Origin: Cryptomeria japonica | Taxonomy: Eukaryota; Streptophyta; Pinopsida; Cupressales; Cupressaceae | Reading direction: 5' to 3' | Assembly: GCF_030272615.1 (NCBI RefSeq) | Contig: NC_081412.1 | Span: 474,743,657 to 474,807,656 of the forward strand | DNA length: 64,000 nt | Part shown: one piece after another, positions 45,799 through 56,905 of the stretch | How the letters are laid out: each line of letters begins with the position of its first letter | Numbering within the stretch: position 1 is the stretch's first letter | Made by a program: the position numbers and the translations under genes | The notes under the pieces: generated by a model | Seen by the model: the letters and a program-made list of their open reading frames with translations, nothing else | What the model was told of the DNA's origin: nothing | The model's database searches: none

Positions 45799-47356
45799 TG
45801 TTAGCATTTGGCATTATAACAGACAATGGAAGATTGTTGGCATTTTAATAAGGATATTGAGAAGGTTGTTGATGATTATGAATATAACTGATTAAGGATG
45901 TTTACTGTCTTGATATTAATTGTTTTGTCATTGATGTCAAGAAATTGATTTTCTAATTTAGTATGATGTTGCCATATCTTGAGAAGTATGATTTAAAGAA
46001 TATAAAGATGTCGGTAAAAGACACAGAAAGTTATGATGAATAAGGGGATGAATAATGTATTCAATGGGCAACTATTATCAAGTCAGACAATGATGAGATC
46101 ATGATGTTTAGATTGTTTTGACATCATACATATGTTGTAAATTGTAAGGTTAATACTATACTATGTTACCAAGCAAAGAACCTAGTTGGTAAACCCTAAA
46201 GAACCTAGTCGGTAAACCCTAAGGAACTTAGTCGGTAAACCCTAAGGTTATCACTATCGGTTAATGAAGGCGGAATGTCTAGCGAGTAAAGTTTAGTATT
46301 CACCGAGTTGTAACCAAGCTGTAACAGAATGCATTAAATATTTACATGTGTTGTTTAATGAAGGAAGCTGATGAGATGGAACTGATTAAATGATTGGTAT
46401 GTCGTAAATAAAGTTTGTTAATGAATCTATGGCAAAGGAAGATCGACAAGAAGATCTACAGCTCAGATTGAACCACAATACCTTAGCACAAGTTCCAAGA
46501 AAAATATATGCAAGTTCCAAGGTGAGGTAAAATGTTTTCAGATCGAAAGATGCATTGAACCTGGACAAGATTGAAGATCTGATGGTTATGATTGATCATG
46601 GGAAATGTGATCAAGGAGATTAAGCGGTTAGCTAATTGTTTATAAATAGGGAATTGTTGATAAACAAGGTATGTGGGAAAGCGTATGCACAGGGATTCTA
46701 CATAGTGATTACTGAGCACATAAGCTTGAAGATCTATTGTGATAACAGAGTATAGTGCCCAGTAGTGGGACAAGATAAGTCCTATGAATAGATTGTATTG
46801 AGAAAATAAGAATCTGCTTTAGCATTTTTAGATGTGAAGTTGCAGATAGATTTTTATTACTATTATTTTGTGAAAATGACAGAAAATCTCTTAATCGAGT
46901 GGACTTAATAGTCTTATTTGTAAATCCTCTAGCAAGGTGACATTGTGATTTAGTGTTTGAAATCCTTTGACAAGGTCACTTCTAACAAGGTGAAGATCCT
47001 AACAGATCTAAGGGAAATCCCTTAACCGGGTCACATCTAGCAATGTGTTTGTAATCTTTAACAGGATTTTCTTTTAACCGAGCATACTCTAGAAGAGTAT
47101 ATTTCTTAGTGGGTCCGAAATCCCATAGTGGTTTTTCCCTATTTGGGTTTCCATGTTAAATCTGGTGTTATGAGGTTTATGATGTTTATATGCTTTTGAG
47201 TTTGCATGTTTAGCAATTTTTGGTTATATTACTGAAATATATGTTACCGAGGTTGAATCTGATGTTTTTATGGAAGATTAAGTTTGTATGATTCACCCCC
47301 CCCTCTCATCTTGCTGGCTATTGGATCTGTACTTATATTAAGTATCAGAACTATCA
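45799..47356 (+). repeat. 3' LTR of Cop-G
   Basis: 1,558 bp, TGTTAGCATTTGG to CTATCA, preceded by aaagggggagat. Upstream (45660-45715) three more G-rich motifs occur in series (caaagggggagaagac, aaaggggagaagac, tatgggggagagc). Confidence 0.95.
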
Positions 47357-47362
47357 AGATGA

Positions 47363-47837
47363 ACTTGACTGAAGGTGAATACAAAGGTAAAGAATTAGAC
47401 CGAACTGTCAAGCAAGCCAGTGAGGAGTTCCTAGCTGATAGTAACTTTGTTACAATAGGGGCCTTCATGCAATTTGTATGGAAACAAAATATTGAAACGT
47501 TAAGGTGAGATGTGAAAAAAGGAAGGGTGAGCAACCTCACAAAGATGTAACTTTGGTGGAGGAAGAGGTAAAGCAAGAAATGATTGAAGAATTCAAGGCC
47601 ATTGCTCCTGAACAGGGAAGAGAGATGGTATCAAAGGCTGGCGTTTTAATCCTCCCTAAGTGGGATAATGTTGATCCTTTGCTGTTTGAAGCAGTCAGGA
47701 AAGAAACCAAGCCTATGGAAGGAGTGACATTCAACAAAGATAATGCTACTTTAGCCATGTGGTCATTGAAAAAGGACGAAAGTAGAAGAAGGAAAGATAC
47801 CTCAGATTCTAGTTTCCTGGGAGGTATGATTGTGAAA
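47363..47837 (+). pseudogene. ORF inside Tat-I 5' LTR, continuation after Cop-G
   Basis: Directly after the Cop-G target duplication the LTR-borne coding region resumes (NLTEGEYKGKELD, KQEMIEEFKAIAPEQGREM, FNKDNATLAMWSLKKDESRR). It ends abruptly at GTGAAA (47832-47837), where the sequence jumps to a point about 1.65 kb earlier in the same ORF. At protein level it is roughly 85-90% similar to the copies at 49013-49491 and 62338-62820. Confidence 0.75.
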
Positions 47838-49608
47838 TGGAACTACTAAAGGAAAAAGATGGTGAAGAGATGCCAGTGAAACTATGGAGCACCATTCTAT
47901 CCTAGGGTAAAGAAGATGCCAATTACCTAAAGTTTGATAGGTGTTTTGCATATAAAATTAGGATTCTCTTGTCTGCAGAAAACCCTAGGATTCCTAAGGC
48001 TCTCTTAGAATTCCTCAAGCCCAAGGAGTTTGCTGAAGGTATTAAGATTGTTCATAATTGGGGTGATATGTGATTTGTACCCTGTTTCTACAGTTTTCAG
48101 ACTTTATGGTTTCAGAGGCACTCCATATTTATTGCCTTATAAAGTCCCATTGAAGATAGGAATTGCAGAAGTCTTAAGGCAAATTGGAGGTGTGCAAGAG
48201 GTAGAGCTGACAAATAGGGGTAAAGGGACTATTTTCCCAACTGTTACCATGGCTCATCATTTTGTGATCACCAAAGGTGGCTGGAAGTATTTTTAAGAAT
48301 TCTTTAAACCATATAGGTTGTCTACTATAGTTTCAAGATTTGCAGACCCTAAAGATTTTTCAATGGCATGTTTAGAAAGAGAGCAGTATGTAAAGGTAGG
48401 CCCCACCAATTTCATTTCCTTGAAGATCTGATTAGGAATGAATTCAATTTGGATGAGCAAGAATTGAGGAAAGAGAAGTGGGTGGCAGACAAAAGGGCTC
48501 TTGATTTCATTCATCAATTTGATAGTAGTTATGACCCTCTTTCTAGTTTTAATGCATTTGAGGAAAAGGTAAAATTCTTAATTCTTTATTTTGAAGACCT
48601 CATGCAAACTTTGAAAGAAAAGAGGGAGGTTATAATGAGAGATGATCCTGATAGGGTTAGAGTGGTTCTAGCTAAGCCTGGCTTTGCTAAGGCCATCCCA
48701 CTAGGTGATTATGTAATGCACAAGAAATCAAAATACAGTGTGATGATACCAGTGACTGGTGAGCCTTCTACTTCAAGAGGGAAAAGGGAAATTGAAAATG
48801 TCATAAACATCCAAGCCTCCCCTAAAAGGAAAAGAGTGGGGAAGGAAGTGCAAACCGATGAGGCTCTGTATTCTCCATCTCAATTCCCCATCCACATAAG
48901 AGATGAGCAGGCGGTGGCTGAATAGTTATTACAGTTAGGGAGTCTCGAGGAGATTGCATACACATATGAAGAGACATAAGAAGGGATGCCAGAAGAGCCA
49001 CCTAGTGCTGAGATGAACTTGACCAAAGGTAAACTCAAAGGTAAAGAATTACACCCAACTGTCAAGCAAGCCAGTGAGGAGTTCCTAACTGATAGCAACT
49101 TTGCTACAACAGGGGCCTTCCTATAATTTGTATGGAAACAAAATATTGAACAACTTAAGGTGAGATGTGAAAAAAGGAAGGGTGAGCAGCCTCACAAAGA
49201 TGTAACTTTGGTGGAGGAAGAGGTAAAGAAATAAATGATTGAAGAATTCAAGGCCATTACTCCTGAACAGGGAAGAGAGATGGTATCAAAGGCTAGTGTT
49301 TTAATCCTCCCTGAGTGGGATATTTCTGATGCTTTGGTACTTGAAGCGGTCAGGAAAGAAAATAAGCCTATGGAAGGAATGACATTTAGGAAAGATAATG
49401 CTGCTTTAGTCATGTGGTCATTGAAAAAGGATGAAAATAGAAGAAGGAAAGATACCTCAAATTCTAGTTTCCTGGGAGGTATGATTGTGAAAAGAGTCCA
49501 AGATACAAGGGTGGTAGAAGCTGCTAGCATAGTTTTAGAAACTGCAAAATTCAGTGTAGCAGTGGCAGAAAGAGAGGAAAAGGAGAAGGATAATCTCCAG
49601 TTGAAATT
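47838..49608 (+). repeat. 1.77-kb block copied from the Tat-I 3' LTR into the 5' LTR
   Basis: This block is co-linear with 61166-62936 at a constant offset of 13,328 bases, so without net indels. By eye it is about 98-99% identical. Both copies share the same stop (after WKYF), the same one-base deletion (gatttttcaatgg) and the same later stops. On both sides of the block, identity between the 5' and 3' LTRs falls to roughly 90-94%. It duplicates the LTR ORF from RPFRW's downstream region to the coiled coil (47838-49491 equals 38447-39625 plus 47362-47837). At the left junction donor and recipient share GTGAAA. Confidence 0.8.
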
Positions 49609-50593
49609 GGAAACAATCTTGAGGGCTTATAATGAGGCCAAAGAGGGAATAGCTAAGCAAGATAGCATCATTGCTAGACTTCAGAGTCAATTGGTAGGAT
49701 AACATCATCAAGGTGACTCCTCTACTCTAATGACAACTTCTTCTCCAGCAAGACCTCCACCTACAAGTCCTATCATAGAATATCCCCCTTCTCCTATGCC
49801 TTCTGGCTTCAAATCAGTTGAAACTATTCAACATGAATTGGAAAAGTTGAAGCACGCTCAAGCCCTGTTTGCAAGGAAATATGAGGAAAAGGTAAAAGCT
49901 ACAATTTTTAAACTTACTGATTCAGTTAGGGCCTCTGTCATGCATACTTCTATGAAGACGATTCTGAATATTTTGACTTAATTAAGAGAAGATGAGACCA
50001 CTTTGGAACCTATTCTTAGTAAGTGGATGCCTAGGGGAAAGGAGTTAGAGTTTATGTGTTCATCCCATGCAAATGCAGAGGAAAATGACAGTCTCAGATC
50101 CACTTGTGAATTCAGAAAAGAGATGAATATACTCTCAGATGAAAGGGTAGGTGTGAAGAGAAGAGCCCAACTGTATAGGAAGGAATATTCAGATCACAAA
50201 TATGAGTTGTTTCTAGGAGGTTTTGTTGGTCTGACTCAGCTAAAAGAGGAGAAGGCATGGTTGGAAGAACTGGATGACAACTTGTCCCAAAGGGTTAATG
50301 AAATCATCAACACTGATGACATGTCCTTATTTGTCAAGACAATTGAGGATATTAAATAGATAAAGTCACACTATGGTTTCATAGAAACAGAGATTGGGCA
50401 GTTAAGGGTCATTTGGAAAAGGTTAGAAGGGATGAAGAAGAATATTGGTAGCTTCTCTTGGCCGAGTGATGACGTGTTTTAGGAGTGGAAGGACAAATAT
50501 TCTAGACATAAAGAAGAAGTTCCAAAACAGTTAAAAGATGCTATAGAGAAGCAACAAGTTGAAGAGGCTGTTGATATTGAAAAGGACTTGTAA
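49492..50593 (+). pseudogene. ORF inside Tat-I 5' LTR, C-terminal coiled-coil part
   Basis: Reading continues in frame 2 from the duplicated block to a TAA at 50593. Features in order: a helix-rich region (VVEAASIVLETAKFSVAVAE), a Pro/Ser-rich spacer (PPPTSPIIEYPPSPMPSG, ~49760), then a long charged helical segment (IQHELEKLKHAQALFARKYE, VGVKRRAQLYRKEYSDHKYE, EKAWLEELDDNLSQRVNEI). Stops lie near 49700, 49980, 50358 and 50480. The 3' LTR copy has fewer stops here (63019-63702 is open). Composition suggests a coiled-coil, oligomerising C-terminus. No known family recognised. Confidence 0.65.
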
Positions 50594-51502
50594 TTGTTTC
50601 TTGGAGAACATTGCGATTTGTAACAAACTTTTCTTAGGAATGTTCGAACCTTGTATGCATCCATGATATTATAAATGGATACCAGGACTAGTAAAAAAGG
50701 AATCAGAAGAATTTTGTAAAGAAGCTCTGGCAAAATATATTTAGGGCTTTTTTTGGTTTTAAGCAAATTACTCTAAGTTATGTAATATTTTCAAGAATGA
50801 ATATGAATATACAGATCAAAGTTTCAAGCCTAAAATTTCTTTGTCTTCTGGTGTGCATTCTTTAGTTTGCTAGTTTCATTTGGATAATTTAGGGTTGTTC
50901 TAATGAGCATGGATTGTAAGGCAATCATATAGACATTATTTCTGGCTTTTCTCTTTAGGAGAGGGATTAAATGTGCATGAAATATTTCTTTTAGCAAATC
51001 AATTGTTTGTTGCTATGAATTTGATGAATTGTTTTAGTTAAATGGGAGAGGACCTATGTATATGTTAGGCATGTATGGGGTTCATGAAAGCCAAGATGAT
51101 GAGATGTATGAGAATGTCCAGTTTTTTTGAAAATTATTGCTTGAATTAGGTGACGCTGTGGCCTGGATAAGGCACTGATAATTGTTATGGAATTTTTTCT
51201 ATTTTCTTGGGGATCAATACTGAAAAGGTATACAAGTTTTTCTTCTAGTGTTTTAGTTACATTGAGGTGATGAAATCCACTATTTTTTGACACCAGTTTA
51301 CTGTGGATCTCATTTTTAAAGTCTGAAAATATTCACAGAAGGTATACCCACCTGAACTTTGGATAAGTTCAAAGTGTAGAAGGTTCTAAAATGTTGTTAT
51401 ATGTTACTCAAGAGTTCTATTTCCCTGATCTCTTCATATGTAGACATAGTTATTCATTTTCTTATAGGAGGATAGGAGGGAAATCAAAATTTGAGACTAA
51501 CA
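50594..51502 (+). other. Noncoding 3' part of the Tat-I 5' LTR
   Basis: About 900 bp between the LTR ORF stop and the PBS-like site, with no protein-like frame. It would contain the R and U5 regions. Its first ~90 bases are matched by the last bases of the window (63922-64000). Confidence 0.55.
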
Positions 51503-51506
51503 AAAG

Positions 51507-51524
51507 TAGCGACTCTGCTGGGGA
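51507..51524 (+). other. Primer-binding site of Tat-I
   Basis: tagcgactctgctgggga lies four bases after the LTR end. A closely related sequence starting TGGCGACTCTGCTGGGG is, from memory, the usual site in plant Tat/Ogre-type elements; here the second base is A. It marks the change from LTR to internal region and shows that the ORF ending at 50593 lies inside the LTR. Confidence 0.7.
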
Positions 51525-51816
51525 GAGTCATAGTGCATATCTATGTTACAGATTGGTTCCTGAATTAGTTCAGAAGTTTGTTTGGATTTTTTTGATGTTG
51601 CAGAAGATCACGTTATCTCTCATTTGTGCTATCTTTCTCTTTGAAAATCCTCTGGATTTTTTAAATCTACACAAGTGATTTGTTTAAACTTGTTTTCTTA
51701 TTTCCCCACGATCTGTGTGGGTGGTGACTTTGACAAGTATAACCAGTCCTTTTAAATAAGTAACTCTTTTAAGAAAAACAAGTATAATATAGAGAGGAAG
51801 GAACACTAGATCTTTC

Positions 51817-53825
51817 ATGAGGAAGCATCCTCATGAGATGTTGCGAGAAGGATTACTTGAACAAGCACGGAGAGGCCATAAAAGATTAGTCATACATGAG
51901 TTGTCTAATGCTACCTGAGTACAAAAGAGAATCAATAAGGGTAAGTCATCTGAGAGACCCATATATGCAAATTCAAATTCTTCTTCCCGCAAATCTGAGC
52001 AAGACATTTTAGGTTTCCATTCTAGTTTGTTTGGTAATATTGAGGATGTCCAAGTTTTAAATCAAGGGATCTCCCATTCTAGTTTGTCTGGGAAGGAAAG
52101 GAATAGTTCAAATATTAAGAGAGATTTTGTACCTAGGACAGTTGATGGAAACATCAATTTAATTGATATTGACCAAGTCAATGTGTCAGACTCTGAAGAA
52201 ATCTTCCTTGACAAAGATAAGGTATCCCAAGAAATTGAGGTCCTGAATTGAAAAGTCCATCATTTAATTTCCTTAAGAGAACAAAAGGAAGCAAATAAGG
52301 AAAAAGAGGTAAAAGCAAAATTGATGGAGAGGGACATGCTTTTCAGACAGATTACTGATCTTGAGTTGTTCACCCAAGAGAAAGATAAGAGTGAGGATGA
52401 GGGTCCAGTCATCAGAGAAATTCTAGTCCCCAAGACCAAGCCTGCATACAAATCTGTTGTGCAACTGAATAGGGAAGTCCTTAGTGACCCACAACCTATT
52501 AGAAATAATGTAGATAAGGGGAAGTAGAAGTGCATGGAAGATGGGTCTGGATCTAACACTACAGCGAAGATCTCTCATATGTTATCTGCACATGAGAGAG
52601 AGATGGAGAGGATGAGAAAAGAGAAAGAAGATCTGCAAATGGAGTTGGAAAAGGTTGAATTAGAAGCAGCCAATTTAGAGGTTAAAAGAAAGATTAATTA
52701 TCTAAAAGCTCCTCCTATAATTTTCCCTTCAGTAGACCCAAATAAAATTGTTCCTCATCAAGCTTCACTCCCTCCAATCAAAATTTAGTCAACCTTGCCT
52801 ATGAGTACTATCCCAGCTAATATAGCCCCTGTTAATAACCAAGGTAACCAAATCCCTCTAACTCATAGCCCTAACGTAAGAATGAACATGGGAAATAACC
52901 TTGCTGCTAACCAATTCTAGAGAAGACCCATTAAACTGGAACTGTATAGGCAACTCTTCTTTGATGGAATCCCAGGGTATCCTAACCATGTTCTTACAGA
53001 ATTAAGGGATAGAATCCACAAATTTGCTGGCAATAATACAATTAGTGTAGAAGAGAATTTAATATCTTTTGGTGACTTAATAAATGATTATGAAATTGTA
53101 GATGAAGATGTCATCATGAAATTGTTTGTATAGTGCTTAGTAGATGATGCAAGGGATTGGTATAGAGGTCTCCCTATGAATAGCATTGGGTCTTGGGAAG
53201 ATTTTTAAAACTGCTTTCAAGAACAATATGGTGACAAGACAAATGTGAGTTTTATTCTCAATGAGTTCAATAATATTAGAAAGTCTGATAATGAAATTGT
53301 CATAGACTTCAATGCTAGATTCTAGAAAGAAATGCATAGGCTCTATCAAGTAATGAGGTTAGATGATAACATGTGTCTAATACTTATTACAATGTTTTTG
53401 ATTCTAAAATGGCCTATATTCTAAGGGATAAAAAACCTCATAGTCTGAGGGATGCATTTATAATTGCCATCAATGTGGAGAGGAATAGGAAAGCATTTGG
53501 GAAAGTAGGGAGGAGAACTAATGGTAGGTTGTGGAAAGAATCAAAACAACAAAGCAATAAAGTTTCGAAAGAAGAAGACAAAATAGAGAAATTAGTGACT
53601 GCCATGAAAGATCTTATTGCCAAGATGATTAAAAATGATAAGCCTCATTATAGTTGGCAAGATAGACCTCCTAGGTTGCATGACATGCCTTATAATACTA
53701 CTTGGAAGGATGGAAAACCTCAAAATGAGAAGCCAAAAAACACTCAAAACCAAGATACCCCCGATCCTTTGAAGGGAGGAAATGTTCATAATATGGAGAA
53801 TACTCCTTTGGTGCATGGCTTGTGA
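51817..53825 (+). pseudogene. Tat-I gag
   Basis: An ATG at 51817 (MRKHPHEMLREGLLEQARR) begins a frame running past several TAGs to about 53390, then frame 3 to 53825. The N-terminal third is charged and coiled-coil-like (AHEREMERMRKEKEDLQMEL near 52600). The gag core follows: LFFDGIPGYPNHVLTELRDR, DDARDWYRGLPMNSIGSWED and LNEFNNIRKSDNEIVIDF (52940-53330). The last part is Lys-rich (KLVTAMKDLIAKMIKNDK). It resembles Tat-type gag. Stops near 52250, 52527, 52788, 52920, 53134, 53208 and 53326 plus a frameshift near 53390 inactivate it. Confidence 0.82.
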
Positions 53826-55128
53826 TGGACCACATTCTCCTCATCAATGTGCTATAGCTCAGGCCCTTGAAGAATCCATGAGACAAGAGGTAGAGCCTAA
53901 TATTAATATGTTTGAAAGTATTATTGAAAGTGATGATGAGTCATTACAAAGTGAAATTAGTGAATGTGATGTGCTAAATAGTAAAAGGTCTTACCTAGGA
54001 CAATTGACACTAGATTGGCATCCCACTTTGAATGTGGTAACAATTGAAGATGAAGAAGTTCATCTCAGAAGACCCAGTGATGAAGAGGTAAGAAATCTTA
54101 CTAAGGTTTCCATAGCCAAAGCCAAGCACAATTACAATTTGAGAAGTACTAAGAAGGATGGGGATCAAGGTGAACCTGGATCAATGTTCATAAAAGAGGC
54201 ATCCCTAAAGAAAGAAGCAAGCAATGCTACCTTGCCTCAAGATAGTCAAGAAAAGAATAACCAAGTTAAAGTTATGACAAAGGGCATGGGTAACAATACT
54301 ACTGGTGATATACAAGGAACTACTGCAATGAAGAAGGCAAGTCAGCCTAAGATAGAGAAAGTCAAGACTAATATTGAGTTGATTAATAATTCCACATTTG
54401 ATATGACTCAGGCTCTTACCCAGATGAAGGTCACTATCCCATTGATGGAATTATTGAAAATAAAAGAACATAGAGAAGCTGCATTATCTTTATTTTCTAA
54501 GATATCTGATAGTAGCACAACTTTGCCTTCAGGTTCAATTAAGGATGAAAAGGATAATGAGCTGCAAACCTCGGAGGTATATGTTGGAACAACTATTACA
54601 CAAGAGCCTTCACAGATTGATCCTTTCTATGTAACTTTGTTAGTAAATAACCGTTTAATTAAGAACTGTATGATAGATTCTGGTGCAGCTGCAAATGTAA
54701 TGCCATATGGTGTCATGAAAGAATTAGGATTGTTAGTAAGTATAGTGTATGGGAAGTGTTATGCTATGGATAATAGAGAAGTGCCAGTGATAGGTACAAT
54801 GAAAGGTGTGGAAGTAAAAATAGCAGCATTCCCTGAAGCAACATATAAGATGGATGTCATTGTAACTGACACTAAACCTCACTATGACATGCTTTTATCA
54901 AGACAATGGGCTGCAATAGTAGGTGGAAATGTTTAGTTGGATCTGTCATATGCTACAATCCCCATCAATGGAAGCCAAGTCAAGTTGTATAGAGAACCAT
55001 GTGCCCCTAGGGTAATTGATAATGTAGACCCTAGTATGCTAAACTGTATGATTGATGTGGATCTAGACAATTTTAGAATACAACCAATTTTACCTCAACT
55101 GAAGAATACTGATCCTAATGTGACTAAA
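53826..55128 (+). pseudogene. Tat-I knuckle-like linker and aspartic protease
   Basis: Frame 1 opens at 53782 and stays open for 384 residues. Near its start is a knuckle-like CMACDGPHSPHQC (spacing CX2CX3HX4C, so not canonical). An acidic and then Lys-rich linker follows. The protease domain lies at about 54620-54900: FYVTLLVNNRLIKNCMIDSG with the intact catalytic Asp-Ser-Gly-Ala, then MDVIVTDTKPHYDMLLSRQW. A single TAG at 54934 separates it from the RNase H downstream in the same frame. This is the longest unbroken gypsy reading frame in the window. Confidence 0.85.
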
Positions 55129-55545
55129 TTGGAATCTCAACAGCATGATTTATGGCACATGTATTTTGATGGAGCTTGCTCCAAAGAAGGATCTGGAGCA
55201 GGAGTTCTTTTTGTATACCCATTAGGTATAACCTTCAAATATTCATTTTTGCTAGCCTTTCAATGCACAAATAATACTGCTGAATATGAAGCCTTGTTAT
55301 TGGGGCTTGAAGTTGCAAAAAGCCATTGGATTCAGTTGTTGAGATTATTAGGCGATTCAGAGTTGGTTGTTTCTCAGGTTAGATCTAAGTATGCATCTAA
55401 AAATGATCATTTGAAAAGGTAAAAGCATGCAGTTTGGGACGTGATTGAACATTTTAGTGCATTCTCTATTAATTGGATAGAAATATCTAAGAATATCATG
55501 GCTGATTTCCTAGCAAATGTTGCATTAAAAAATGATGATATAACA
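55129..55545 (+). pseudogene. Archaeal-type RNase H (aRNH) located before RT in Tat-I
   Basis: The domain runs from WHMYFDGACSKEGSGAG (~55154) through NNTAEYEALLLGLEVAKS and LLGDSELVVSQV to NIMADFLANVA (~55510). The four expected catalytic acids (Asp in FDGA, Glu in AEYEA, Asp in GDSEL, Asp in ADFLA) are all present. This type of RNase H is known as the additional RNase H of the Tat lineage. Here it follows the protease directly and precedes RT, in the same frame. One TAA at 55422 interrupts it. It would remove the RNA strand during reverse transcription and is the only RNase H of this element with intact catalytic residues. Confidence 0.82.
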
Positions 55546-56905
55546 CTAACTGGTGTATCCATAGTTGAGATAAAAGCTAGGTCTGCCATTCCTGACAATG
55601 TATATAATTGGCAAGTGTTTGCTGATGATGAAGACATTCTCAGATTTATACAATGCATTGATGACTATGATGGACAAAAAATTGATTGCAATGCATTGGT
55701 AGAAGTGGTTGAAGATAGGGAAACTGTGTTTGGAAATGACTTAGTTCAATTGGAAACTAATGAAATTCCTAAAGGATTAGTAGAATTGGAAGGCATGTTT
55801 AGTTACAGTGATACTCATTTGCATAAGCAGTCAACCACCAAGTTAGATGAACTAGAGGAAGTGAATTTGGGGACTGAATCATCCCCCAAGTTGGTGTATC
55901 TTGGAAAAAATTTGTCTCCTCATGTCAAAATTAACCTTATTAATTTATTGAAGAGATATAAGCATGTTTTTGCTTGGTCTTATGAAGATCTAAAGGTATA
56001 TCGACAAGATATGTTTCAGCATGAAGTCCCTTTGCTTTCAAATGCTAAGCCTTTCAGACAGAAACAAAGACCTATCAACCCCCTACTGGAATCTAAAATG
56101 CAACAAGAATTAACCAAGCTGAGGGAAGGGGGAATCATTGAGCCTATAAGGAATTCATCATGGGTATCTAATTTGGTCCCAGTTAGGAAGAAGAATTGGG
56201 ACATAAGGCTCTATGTTGATTTCAAGAACCTAAATGTTGCTTCTTTGAAAGACATTTATTCTTCTCCTAATATGGAAGCAATGTTGCAGAGAGTAACTTG
56301 CTGTGATCTTTTGTCTATGATGGATGGGTTCTCAGGATATAACTAGGTGTTAGTGAAAGAATCTAAACAATTCAAAACTTCTTTTACTACCCCTTGGGGA
56401 ACATATGTATATGTAAGAATGCCTTTTGGTTTTGAAAAATGTTGGAGCTACTTTTCAGAGAGCAATGGATGTAGCATTTAAAGAGTTCATTAACATTATC
56501 ATGGTAGTGTATCAAGATGATTTGACATATTTCTCCAAAAAGGCAGATGACCACTATGGGCACTTGGAAAAGGTTTTCAATAAAGCTTTGGAATATGGTG
56601 TCTCCTTAAATTCAAAAAAGTGTCATTTTGCTATCATTGAAGGGAAGTTGCTTGGGCATATTGTCTCCAAGGAAGGGGTTAGGATAGACCCTGAAAGAAT
56701 TGAAGCTATAAAAAATGTACTTGAGCCAAAAAGTGTTAAAGGTATCCAGTCTTTCTTGGGTAAGGTAAATATTGTTAGAAGGTTTATTGCTAATTTTGCA
56801 GAAATAGTTAAACCTATTGTTAGATTGCTTAAGAAGGATACACAGTTCTGTTGGGATGAAGAAGCTACAAAGGATTTTGGTGAAATTAAAAGTGGTATCT
56901 AGGAG
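55546..56905 (+). pseudogene. Tat-I reverse transcriptase
   Basis: After a linker the frame shows KHVFAWSYEDLKVYRQDMF (~55965), PINPLLESKMQQELTKLREG, then RT proper: WDIRLYVDFKNLN (~56205), MMDGFSGYN followed by a TAG (56344), and TTPWGTYVYVRMPFGF. A frameshift near 56430 leads to KNVGATFQRAMDVAFKEF and the catalytic box VYQDDLTYFSK (~56510). The box has Gln where the family usually has a hydrophobic residue, but both Asp are kept. GKLLGHIVSKEGVRIDPERI and GKVNIVRRFIANFAEI complete the thumb region. The FAWSYEDL motif is typical of Tat-type elements. Confidence 0.88.

Larger units (their letters stand above)
39626..47356 (+). mobile_element. Cop-G: complete-length Ty1/copia element nested in Tat-I 5' LTR
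   Basis: LTRs at 39626-41184 and 45799-47356, with a perfect target duplication agatg (39621-39625 and 47357-47361). The empty site is visible in two other copies of the same LTR region (near 49013 and 62338, cctagtgctgagatgaac). The interior has a primer-binding site (41185), gag, pol and polypurine tract (45787-45798). The LTRs differ by about 5% in the part I compared, so this insertion looks younger than Cop-E. Roughly a dozen stops and three frameshifts inactivate it. Confidence 0.95.
28257..51502 (+). repeat. 5' LTR of Tat-I (~6.45 kb net), interrupted by Cop-E, Cop-G and a duplication
   Basis: The LTR is read as 28257-29185, 36592-39625, 47362-47837 and 49492-51502 after removing Cop-E, Cop-G, one copy of each target duplication and the duplicated block, giving about 6.45 kb. 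It starts TGTTATCACTG; the 3' copy has CATTATCATTG at this point. It ends CTAACA, four bases before the PBS-like site. The first ~1.6 kb hold a degenerate tandem array; the next ~3.6 kb are coding-like; the last ~900 bp are noncoding. Confidence 0.75.

Noticed and set aside
47357-50593. A third independent Tat-I LTR copy between the two LTRs
   Set aside because: The extra copy covers only 47838-49608, is indel-free relative to the 3' LTR, and rejoins the 5' LTR in register, so an internal copied block is simpler than another element.
51507-51524. tRNA gene fragment
   Set aside because: Only the 18 bases complementary to a tRNA 3' end are present; no cloverleaf arms follow. It is a primer-binding site.
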